Origin: Streptomyces cirratus
GTDB taxonomy: Bacteria; Actinomycetota; Actinomycetes; Streptomycetales; Streptomycetaceae
Length of the DNA stretch: 64,000 nucleotides
Direction: 5' to 3'
Assembly: GCF_014650775.1 (NCBI RefSeq)
Contig: NZ_BMVP01000005.1
Coordinates: 372,001 to 436,000, forward strand
Shown: positions 57,737 through 64,000 of the stretch, piece by piece
Numbering within the stretch: the stretch's first letter is position 1
Layout: the number at the start of each line of letters is the position of its first letter
Made by a program: the position numbers and the translations under genes
Notes under the pieces: generated by a model
What the model was told of the DNA's origin: nothing
The model's input: only the letters and a program-made list of their open reading frames with translations
Database searches by the model: none

Positions 57737-57939
57737 AGCTGTTCCTCCAGCAGTTGTGTCCGCTCGTCGCGGCAAGCCAACCACCTCGGGGGCGGGCGCC
57801 CAAATCGGGTCCGGGCGCCCCGGGACGGCCCGTACGGCCCCTGAACGCTCATCACATCGGGCCAATGGGCGGCGCAATCCGGGTTTCGGGGCGCGGTTTC
57901 CGGGACGATTCCGCCCAGAACCCTCGGCTGGGAGGCCCC

Positions 57940-59535
57940 ATGCTCGACCCCCTGAACACGCGCGGCTCCATGAAGCACCGCGCCGCCGTCCTGCTCTCGA
58001 TCGCGACCGTCGCCGCCGCGCTCGCCACGCCGGTGACGGCCGCCCCGCTGGCGCCGACGGGCCCGGCAGGCTCCGGCTCGGCGGCGGCGCTGCGCTGGAC
58101 GGGCTGCGCGACCACCCGCTACCCCTCGCTGCAGTGCGCCTCCCTCAAGGTCCCGCTCGACCACGACAACCCCGGCGGGCGGCAGATCACGCTGGCGCTG
58201 ACCCGCGTCCCGCACACCGCGGCGAAGTCGCAGGGCCCCCTGCTGGTCAACCCGGGCGGGCCGGGCGGCAGCGGCCGGGCTCTGGCCGGTTTCGTCGCTT
58301 CCGCGCTGCCCAAGGACGTGGCGGCGGCGTACGACGTGATCGGGTTCGACCCGCGCGGGGTGGGCAAGAGCGAGCCGGTCCTGGACTGCGCTGCCGGCTA
58401 CTTCGCCCCGGTGCGGCCGGACTCGGTCCCCACCGACGGGCGGGCCGAGCGGGCCAACCTGGACCGGGTCAGGTCGTTCGCCGAGTCCTGCCAGACCAAG
58501 CACGCGGACGTGCTCCCGTACATCGACACCGTCTCGGCGGCCCGGGACATGGAGACGCTGCGCACGGCCCTGGGCGCGGCGAAGCTCAGCTACCTCGGCT
58601 ACTCGTACGGGACCTACCTGGGCGCGGTGTACGCCAAGCTCCACCCGGACCGGGTGCACCGCCTCGTCCTGGACTCCGTCGTCGACCCGGGCGGGGTCTG
58701 GTACGAGGACAACCTCGCCCAGGACCGGGCCTTCGACGCCCGCCACAAGGCGTTCCTGGCGTGGGTGGCCCGGTACGACGAGAAGTACCGGCTCGGCGGG
58801 GACCCGGCGGAGGTCGAGCGGCGCTGGTACGAGATGCGGGAGGCGCTGCGGGACACGCCGGCGGGCGGGAAGGTCGGCGCCGCCGAGCTGGAGGACACCT
58901 TCATGCCGGGCGGTTACTACAACGGCTACTGGCCCGGCCTCGCCGAGGCGTTCTCCGCGTACGCCGTGGCCAAGGACGAGAAGCCGCTGGTGGCGGCGTA
59001 CGAGCGGTTCGGGGCGGTCGAGCCCGCGGCGGGCAACGGCTACAGCGTGTACACGGCGGTGCAGTGCCGGGACTCGGCGTGGCCGAAGGACTGGGACACC
59101 TGGCGGGCCGACATGTGGCGCACGCACGCCGAGGCGCCCTTCATGACCTGGAACAACGCCTGGTACAACGCGCCGTGCGCGTTCTGGAAGACGGACCCCC
59201 TGGCCGCGCCGGACGTCACCAACACCGGGCTCTCCTCGGCGCTGCTGTTCCAGGCGACGGAGGACGCGGCGACGCCGTTCGGCGGTGCGCTGAGCATGCG
59301 GGACAAGCTCAAGGGAGCGGCGCTGGTGGTCGAGGAGGGCGGCGGCAACCACGGGATCGCACTGAGCGGCAACAAGTGCCTGGACGAGAAGCTGGCGGCG
59401 TACTTGCGGACGGGCAAGGCGGCGGACGCCACGTGTCCGGCCCAGCCGGCCCCGACGCCGGCCTCGGCCACCCGCGCGCTCCCGCACTCGGCGGGCGGCG
59501 CGGCCCTGCACGGGCTGCTGGGCTACCGGGGCTGA
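57940..59535 (+). CDS. Secreted tripeptidyl aminopeptidase-like alpha/beta hydrolase
   Basis: A 531-residue exported hydrolase. The N-terminal segment has Lys-His-Arg followed by A-A-V-L-L-S-I-A-T-V-A-A-A-L-A-T-P, a Sec signal peptide. Then V-P-L-D-H-D-N-P-G-G-R opens the catalytic domain, with G-G-P-G-G-S-G as oxyanion loop and G-Y-S-Y-G-T-Y-L-G carrying the nucleophile Ser. A C-terminal TAP-like domain follows (L-L-F-Q-A-T-E-D-A-A-T-P and N-H-G). Streptomyces Tap/SlpD-type enzymes cleave peptides from extracellular proteins. ATG 57940 follows GGAGG; a second Met (M-K-H-R) 10 codons later is also possible. Confidence 0.93.
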   Translation: MLDPLNTRGSMKHRAAVLLSIATVAAALATPVTAAPLAPTGPAGSGSAAALRWTGCATTRYPSLQCASLKVPLDHDNPGGRQITLALTRVPHTAAKSQGPLLVNPGGPGGSGRALAGFVASALPKDVAAAYDVIGFDPRGVGKSEPVLDCAAGYFAPVRPDSVPTDGRAERANLDRVRSFAESCQTKHADVLPYIDTVSAARDMETLRTALGAAKLSYLGYSYGTYLGAVYAKLHPDRVHRLVLDSVVDPGGVWYEDNLAQDRAFDARHKAFLAWVARYDEKYRLGGDPAEVERRWYEMREALRDTPAGGKVGAAELEDTFMPGGYYNGYWPGLAEAFSAYAVAKDEKPLVAAYERFGAVEPAAGNGYSVYTAVQCRDSAWPKDWDTWRADMWRTHAEAPFMTWNNAWYNAPCAFWKTDPLAAPDVTNTGLSSALLFQATEDAATPFGGALSMRDKLKGAALVVEEGGGNHGIALSGNKCLDEKLAAYLRTGKAADATCPAQPAPTPASATRALPHSAGGAALHGLLGYRG

Positions 59536-59553
59536 GGCCCGGGGCCCACCAGG

Positions 59554-60126
59554 TCAGCTGCCCGCCCCGCCCGGGGCGGGCAGCGTGCGCAGGGCCTCGG
59601 TGGCCGCCACCGCGAGGCGGGGGTGGGACTGGGCGCGGGTGAGGACCTCGTGGGCGCGCGGGTCGGCCAGCGCGCCGAGCCCCTCGACGCAGGCCAGGGC
59701 GACGCGCCAGTACGGGTCGTGCGGCGCGAGGAGCCGGGAGAGGGTGCGGATCAGCGCGGGCGCCGACTCGGGGGCCCGCAGGGCGGTGAGCAGCCGGACG
59801 GGGTGCAGGGCGTAGGCGGTGCGGAGTTCGTTCGTCGCCAGGGCCGCCGCCGCGCGGGCGGTGCGGGGGTCACCGAGGACGGCCAGCGCCTGGGCGGCGG
59901 CCTCGCAGCGGGGCGGGTCCCGGTGGTTGAGCAGCAGTACCAGCGCCTCGAAGGCCCGCCGGTCCCCGGCCATACCCAGCCGGTACGCGGCCAGTTCGCG
60001 GGCCCACAACGGCCGTCCGGGCGAAGTCAGCGCCCCCGCCAGCCCGTCGGGCCCCGCCGCCAGCAGTGCCTCGTACTCCGCCGACCGTCCCGATTCACTG
60101 CGCAGCCGCTCCAGTACGTCGTTCAC
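59554..60126 (-). CDS. HEAT-repeat domain protein
   Basis: A 190-residue all-helical protein. Helix pairs such as R-A-F-E-A-L-V-L-L-L-N-H-R-D-P / C-E-A-A-A-Q-A-L-A-V-L-G-D-P and P-Y-W-R-V-A-L-A-C-V-E-G-L-G-A-L-A-D-P / A-T-E-A-L-R-T-L are HEAT/PBS-lyase-like repeats that form a protein-binding solenoid. No catalytic residues are evident. GTG 60126 opens V-N-D-V-L-E-R-L. Its last codons overlap the terminator hairpin that serves the hydrolase gene on the other strand. A 327-bp spacer separates it from the 3-hydroxyacyl-CoA dehydrogenase gene. Confidence 0.85.
   Translation of the reverse strand: MNDVLERLRSESGRSAEYEALLAAGPDGLAGALTSPGRPLWARELAAYRLGMAGDRRAFEALVLLLNHRDPPRCEAAAQALAVLGDPRTARAAAALATNELRTAYALHPVRLLTALRAPESAPALIRTLSRLLAPHDPYWRVALACVEGLGALADPRAHEVLTRAQSHPRLAVAATEALRTLPAPGGAGS
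59557..59584 (+). terminator. Terminator of the secreted hydrolase gene, within the HEAT gene's end
   Basis: 13-nt arms (GCTGCCCGCCCCG and CGGGGCGGGCAGC) around a CC loop begin 21 nt after the hydrolase stop. The hairpin is inside the last nine codons of the HEAT-repeat gene on the minus strand. Confidence 0.7.
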
Positions 60127-60453
60127 GCCGCCCAGCGTAGGGCCGCAGCGGTGTACGTCACATCCGTTCCCCATCTCCTTGCTCTGGCCAACGGGTTACC
60201 GAGGAGTTACGCTCCCCTCAACACGTACGGGACCGGCCTGGTGACGCAGCCGCCCCGTACCAGTCGGTCCGGTACCTCAGGTACCGCGAGCCCGTACCGC
60301 ACGTCGGGGTACGGCGCTCCACGTACGGCGTGGCCCCGGGACAGGGTCCGCTGTTCTTCCGCCCCCCGGGCACCTCTGTGCGCAATCCCGGCCGCGTGCT
60401 GTGCGCCGCGCGCCGCGCCCTCAGTCGTCACCCTCTTCCACTGGAGTCCCGCG
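60127..60453. other. Spacer rich in GTAC sites before the 3-hydroxyacyl-CoA dehydrogenase
   Basis: No gene is seen in these 327 bp. GTAC occurs seven times between 60223 and 60326, including GGTACCTCAGGTACC. The dehydrogenase promoter must lie here. GGAG at 60443-60446 is its likely ribosome site. Confidence 0.6.
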
Positions 60454-62256
60454 ATGGACCGTCCGTCCACGTCCAGTCAACCCACCCTCCAGACCGTCGC
60501 CGTCATCGGTCTCGGCACGATGGGCACCGGCATCGCCGAGGTGCTCGCCCGGGCCGGCCGTGAGGTCATCGGCATCGACGTCAGCGAAGGTGCCGCCCGC
60601 CGGGCCACCGCCGCGCTCGCCGCCTCGACGGCCCGTTCCGTGACCCGGGAGCGGCTCACCGGGCCCGAGCGCGACGGCGTGCTCTCCCGGTTCCGCACCT
60701 TCACCGAGCTGAGCGCCGCCGCCGAAGCCGACCTGGTCATCGAGGTCGTCCCGGAGGACTACGCGATCAAGCAGCGGCTCTTCCGCGAGCTCGACGCGAT
60801 CGTCCGCCCGGACACCATCTTGGCCACCGGCACCAACGCCCTGTCGGTGACCCGGATGGCCGCCGAGTCCCAGCGCCCCGAGCGGGTCCTGGGCCTGCAC
60901 TTCTTCAACCCGGCGCCGGCGATGAAGCTGGTCGAGGTCGTCTCGTGCGTGCTGACGGCCCCGCCGGCCGTCCAGGCGGTCACCGAGCTGGCCCGCGAGC
61001 TGGGCAAGGAGCCGGTCGCCGTCGGCGACCGTCCCGGTTTCGTCGCGGACGGCCTGCTCTTCGGCTACCTGAACCAGGCCGCCGCCATGTACGAGTCGAA
61101 GTACGCCTCCCGCGAGGACATCGACGCGGCGATGCGGCTCGGCTGCGGCCTGCCGATGGGCCCGCTCGCACTGCTCGACCTGATCGGGGTGGACACCGCC
61201 CGTACCGTCCTGGAGGCCATGTACGCCTCCTCGGGCGACCGGCTGCACGCCCCCGCCCCGATCCTCGGGCACCTCTCCGAGGCGGGCCTGACGGGACAGA
61301 AGGCGGGCCGCGGTTTCTACACCTACGAGGCCCCGGGCAGCCCGGTGATCGTGCGGGACCTGCAGACCCCGCCCGACGGGTCGCTGCTCGGCGGGGGCCG
61401 CGCCGTCGCCTCGGTCGGCGTGGCCGGCTCCGGCACCATGGCCGGCGGTATCGCGCAGGTCTTCGCGCAGGCCGGCTACCCCGTGGTGCTGGCGGGCCGC
61501 AGCCAGGAGAAGGCGGACGCCGCGAAGGCCGCGATCGGCAAGTCCTTGGGCCGTGCGGTGTCCAAGGGCCGGCTGACCGAGGAAGGCGCGGCGAAGACCC
61601 TGGCCCTGATCACCCCGGCGGGTTCGCTGGACGCCTTCGCCGACGTGGACCTGGCGGTGGAGGCCGTCGCGGAGGACCTCGCGGTCAAGCAGGAGCTCTT
61701 CGCGGGCCTGGACAAGGTCTGCAAGCCGGGAGCGGTGCTGGCGACCACCACCTCCTCGCTGCCGGTGATCGCCGTCGCGCGGGCGACCTCGCGCCCGCAG
61801 GACGTGATCGGCATGCACTTCTTCAACCCGGCGCCGGCCATGAAGCTGGTCGAGGTGGTCCGTACCGTCCTGACCGCCGACGACGTGCACGCCACGGTCC
61901 GCGAGGTCTGCGGGAAGGTCCGCAAGCACGCGGTCGACTGCGGGGACCGGGCCGGCTTCATCGTCAACGCGCTGCTGTTCCCGTACCTCAACAACGCGAT
62001 CAAGATGGTCGAGGAGCACTACGCGGGCATCGACGACATCGACGCCGCGATGAAGCTGGGCGGCGGCTACCCGATGGGGCCCTTCGAGCTCCTCGACGTG
62101 GTCGGCCTGGACGTCTCCCTGGCCATCGAGAAGGTCCTCCACCGGGAGTTCCGCGACCCGGGCCTCGCGCCCTCGCCGCTGCTGGAGCACCTGGTCGCGG
62201 CGGGCTGCCTGGGCCGCAAGACCGGCCGCGGATTCCGTGAGTACGCCCGCCGGTGA
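60454..62256 (+). CDS. Two-module 3-hydroxyacyl-CoA dehydrogenase
   Basis: A 600-residue protein built from two tandem 3-hydroxybutyryl-CoA dehydrogenase units of about 285 residues each. Module 1 has V-I-G-L-G-T-M-G-T-G (residues 19-24 core) and H-F-F-N-P-A-P-A-M-K-L-V-E. Module 2 has V-A-G-S-G-T-M-A-G-G near residue 325 and repeats H-F-F-N-P-A-P-A-M-K-L-V-E, followed by the dimerisation domain (Y-L-N-N-A-I-K-M-V). In the ethylmalonyl-CoA pathway this enzyme reduces acetoacetyl-CoA. ATG 60454 follows GGAG. It precedes the TetR gene and ccr, as in S. coelicolor's ccr region. Confidence 0.93.
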   Translation: MDRPSTSSQPTLQTVAVIGLGTMGTGIAEVLARAGREVIGIDVSEGAARRATAALAASTARSVTRERLTGPERDGVLSRFRTFTELSAAAEADLVIEVVPEDYAIKQRLFRELDAIVRPDTILATGTNALSVTRMAAESQRPERVLGLHFFNPAPAMKLVEVVSCVLTAPPAVQAVTELARELGKEPVAVGDRPGFVADGLLFGYLNQAAAMYESKYASREDIDAAMRLGCGLPMGPLALLDLIGVDTARTVLEAMYASSGDRLHAPAPILGHLSEAGLTGQKAGRGFYTYEAPGSPVIVRDLQTPPDGSLLGGGRAVASVGVAGSGTMAGGIAQVFAQAGYPVVLAGRSQEKADAAKAAIGKSLGRAVSKGRLTEEGAAKTLALITPAGSLDAFADVDLAVEAVAEDLAVKQELFAGLDKVCKPGAVLATTTSSLPVIAVARATSRPQDVIGMHFFNPAPAMKLVEVVRTVLTADDVHATVREVCGKVRKHAVDCGDRAGFIVNALLFPYLNNAIKMVEEHYAGIDDIDAAMKLGGGYPMGPFELLDVVGLDVSLAIEKVLHREFRDPGLAPSPLLEHLVAAGCLGRKTGRGFREYARR

Positions 62257-62452
62257 TCCGCCTCCCGGGCGTCCCGACGCCCGGGCCCGCGAGCCGGATG
62301 CGTGGGGAGGGCTCTTCGGGTCCGCCGGACCCTCACGGCGGACGAACCCTCCCGACGAGCACTGTGTGCCCGGTGCCGGTCCTCCCCCGCATCCACCCCT
62401 GTCCCACCCCCCTCAGGCGCGCTCTCCTGCGCGAATGAAGTACTTTCGCTCT

Positions 62453-63265
62453 ATGTCCCAGCCCGCCAAGACCTCGCCCCGCGCCGCCACGGCGTCCGAC
62501 GCCCCGGAGAGCGCGGCCGGCACCAAGGCGGCCGCTCAGCGGCTCAAGATGCGCCGCGAGCTGGCGGCTGCCGCCATGGAGCTGTTCGCGACGAAGGGGT
62601 ACGAGGCCACGACGGTCGACGAGATCGCCGCGACCGCCGGGGTGGCCCGCCGGACCTTCTTCCGGCACTTCCGGTCCAAGGAAGAGGCGATCTTCCCGGA
62701 CCACGACGACACCCTGACCCGCGCCGAGGCCGTACTCGACGTGGCCCCGGCGCACGAGCACCCGCTCGACACGGTGTGCCGGGGGATCAAGGAGGTCATG
62801 AAGATGTACGCCGCCTCCCCGGCGGTGTCGGTGGAGCGCTACCGGCTCACCCGTGAGGTGCCGGCCCTGCGGGAGCGGGAGATCGCCTCGGTGGCCCGGT
62901 ACGAGCGGCTGTTCACGCGCTACCTGCTCGCCCATTTCGACGAGCAGGACCACAACGACGGCAACGACGACCCGCTGCTGGCGGAGGTCGCGGCCTCGGC
63001 GGTGGTCACGGCCCACAACCACGTGCTGCGGCGCTGGCTGCGGGCCGGCGGTCAGGGGGACGTGGAGGCGCAGCTGGACCACGCGTTCTCCATCGTGCGC
63101 AAGACCTTCGGTTCGGGGATCGGCGCCGGACGTACCCTCACGGAGCCGCCGGCCGCGCCGGCGGCGGTGCGCAGGGAGGGCGAGGTGCTGGTGGCGGTGG
63201 CCCGCACGGACGCGCCGCTCGACGAGGTCATGCGGACCATCGAAGAGGCACTCAAGAACACGTAG
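62453..63265 (+). CDS. TetR-family transcriptional regulator
   Basis: A 270-residue TetR regulator. The HTH is in the N-terminal third: E-L-A-A-A-A-M-E-L-F-A-T-K-G-Y-E-A-T-T-V and G-V-A-R-R-T-F-F-R-H-F-R-S-K-E-E-A. The ligand-binding domain is helical with a Pro/Ala-rich C-terminal tail of about 45 residues. ATG 62453 begins M-S-Q-P-A-K-T; ATG 62435 (M-K-Y-F-R-S-M) is also possible, neither with a strong ribosome site. Lying between the 3-hydroxyacyl-CoA dehydrogenase and ccr, it is a good candidate regulator of both. Confidence 0.93.
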   Translation: MSQPAKTSPRAATASDAPESAAGTKAAAQRLKMRRELAAAAMELFATKGYEATTVDEIAATAGVARRTFFRHFRSKEEAIFPDHDDTLTRAEAVLDVAPAHEHPLDTVCRGIKEVMKMYAASPAVSVERYRLTREVPALREREIASVARYERLFTRYLLAHFDEQDHNDGNDDPLLAEVAASAVVTAHNHVLRRWLRAGGQGDVEAQLDHAFSIVRKTFGSGIGAGRTLTEPPAAPAAVRREGEVLVAVARTDAPLDEVMRTIEEALKNT

Positions 63266-63302
63266 CGACTCCGGTCACGGAAGTCCGGCACGACGCCGGC
63301 AC

Positions 63303-63333
63303 AGGGCCGCCTCCCGTTTCGGGGGGCGGCCCT
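63303..63333 (+). terminator. Terminator after the TetR gene
   Basis: 14-nt arms (63303-63316 and 63320-63333) pair with a single G-T wobble around a TTT loop, 37 nt beyond the stop codon, and are followed by TCCGTTT. Confidence 0.7.
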
Positions 63334-63423
63334 TCCGTTTGTCCGGCTTGCCCCTACTCGCGGGTAACTCTGATCGATCATCGCTCATCTGCGCAGGTCA
63401 AATGGCAAATGAGAGAAAGTTTT

Positions 63424-63465
63424 GGCACGCGGTGCCTTGCTGAGTGACACGGGGTGCCATACGTT
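63424..63465 (+). promoter_or_regulatory. ccr promoter with tandem GGCAC/GTGCC operators
   Basis: GGCAC-GCG-GTGCC (63424-63436) is a palindrome, and GACAC-GGG-GTGCC (63445-63457) is a second imperfect copy 21 bp on. A -35-like TTGCTG (63437-63442) lies between them and TACGTT (63460-63465) 17 bp later acts as -10. The leader to the ccr start at 63671 would be about 200 nt. Confidence 0.55.
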
Positions 63466-63670
63466 GAAGTGGTCCGGATGTCCCCGCGATCCACGTCCAC
63501 CCGGCACGGACCGCGCCCCGGATGCCTGCGTCACCAGGCCCCCGTACGCCCCACCACAGGCGTCGCCGCACCACCGTTTTCGCCGGACCGACGGCACACA
63601 CCACACCCGTACTGCGCAGCCGCGTATCCCCTCAGCGCACCCTCATCAGCGCTTAGCCGGAGGCAATACC

Positions 63671-64000
63671 GTGAAGGACATCCTGGACGCGATCCAGTCG
63701 CAGGCCGCAACGGCCGCCGACTTCGCGGCCCTGCCGCTCCCCGACTCGTACCGCGCGATCACCGTGCACAAGGACGAGGCGGAGATGTTCGCGGGGCTCA
63801 CCACCCGTGAGAAGGACCCGCGCAAGTCCCTGCACCTCGACCAGGTCCCGGTGCCGGAGCTCGGCCCGGGCGAGGCCCTCGTGGCCGTCATGGCCTCGTC
63901 GGTCAACTACAACTCCGTGTGGACCTCGATCTTCGAGCCGGTGTCCACCTTCAGCTTCCTGGAGCGCTACGGGCGCCTGTCGGAGCTCACCAAGCGCCAC
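63671..64000 (+). CDS. ccr: Crotonyl-CoA carboxylase/reductase (5' part)
   Basis: The first 110 residues of an MDR-superfamily enzyme are visible before the window ends. M-K-D-I-L-D-A-I, L-P-L-P-D-S-Y-R-A-I-T-V-H-K-D-E and V-M-A-S-S-V-N-Y-N-S-V-W-T are hallmarks of Ccr, which converts crotonyl-CoA and CO2 to ethylmalonyl-CoA using NADPH. GTG 63671 follows GGAGG. It is the key step of the ethylmalonyl-CoA pathway that supplies extender units and assimilates acetate. The neighbouring dehydrogenase and TetR gene fit this role. Confidence 0.95.
   Translation, partial: MKDILDAIQSQAATAADFAALPLPDSYRAITVHKDEAEMFAGLTTREKDPRKSLHLDQVPVPELGPGEALVAVMASSVNYNSVWTSIFEPVSTFSFLERYGRLSELTKRH

Overview
The window is high-G+C actinobacterial chromosome and almost certainly Streptomyces. 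The evidence is third-position G/C bias in every gene, frequent GTG and TTG starts, an SsgA-like sporulation protein, a WhiB-like regulator, a HrdB/RpoD-type sigma factor with a Lys/Ala-rich insert, MmyB-type XRE regulators, a DUF6545 (MAB_1171c-type) membrane protein and a crotonyl-CoA carboxylase/reductase. Both outermost genes are cut by the window edges. No integrase, transposase or CRISPR array was seen.

Layout. 1-5.4 kb: secreted BNR-repeat protein (partial), a frameshifted CDGSH/[4Fe-4S] gene, SsgA-like protein, ABC-F ATPase, acyl-ACP desaturase behind a nested palindromic operator, and a Wbl regulator. 5.4-8.8 kb: VOC protein, a decayed HAD-like remnant, then a divergent pair encoding a LigD-type polymerase and an ATP-dependent DNA ligase. 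8.8-15 kb: FAD oxidoreductase, XRE-cupin regulator, NUDIX hydrolase, a DHA2 efflux pump carrying a C-terminal winged-helix domain, and a GH4 glycosidase. 15.2-20.2 kb: a regulatory/membrane island with an XRE-MmyB regulator facing an XRE / HEXXH zincin / DUF6545 three-gene operon, then a DUF4239 protein and a small membrane protein. 20.4-28.7 kb: metG, a coupled sigma factor and IclR-like regulator, a 64-bp tandem duplication, a Ser/Thr kinase, a flavin monooxygenase and tRNA-Leu(GAG).

28.8-40.7 kb: KAS III-like ketosynthase, fdhD, a [2Fe-2S] protein, a BASS transporter with divergent LysR regulator, acyl-CoA synthetase, aldo/keto reductase, methyltransferase, pterin dehydratase, a leaderless XRE regulator, folD behind a ZTP (pfl) riboswitch, and a methyltransferase. 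40.9-50.7 kb: HrdB-type sigma factor ending in a 52-bp perfect palindrome, amino-acid permease, a holin-fold/phosphodiesterase fusion, MBL hydrolase coupled to a DedA protein, a lysine-free aminotransferase homologue, and a methyltransferase. 50.7-57 kb: a codirectional peptidase cluster (M55, M20, S9) with a DUF5107/TPR protein. 57.3-64 kb: SRPBCC protein, secreted tripeptidyl-aminopeptidase-type hydrolase, HEAT-repeat protein, then the ethylmalonyl-CoA pathway segment (two-module 3-hydroxyacyl-CoA dehydrogenase, TetR regulator, start of ccr).

Most informative observations: the lysine-free aminotransferase homologue, the XRE/zincin/DUF6545 operon, the sigma/IclR coupled pair, the ZTP riboswitch before folD, palindromic operators before the desaturase and ccr, and a HrdB-like sigma factor with substitutions in normally invariant positions. 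All function calls come from reading translated sequence; no database search was run.
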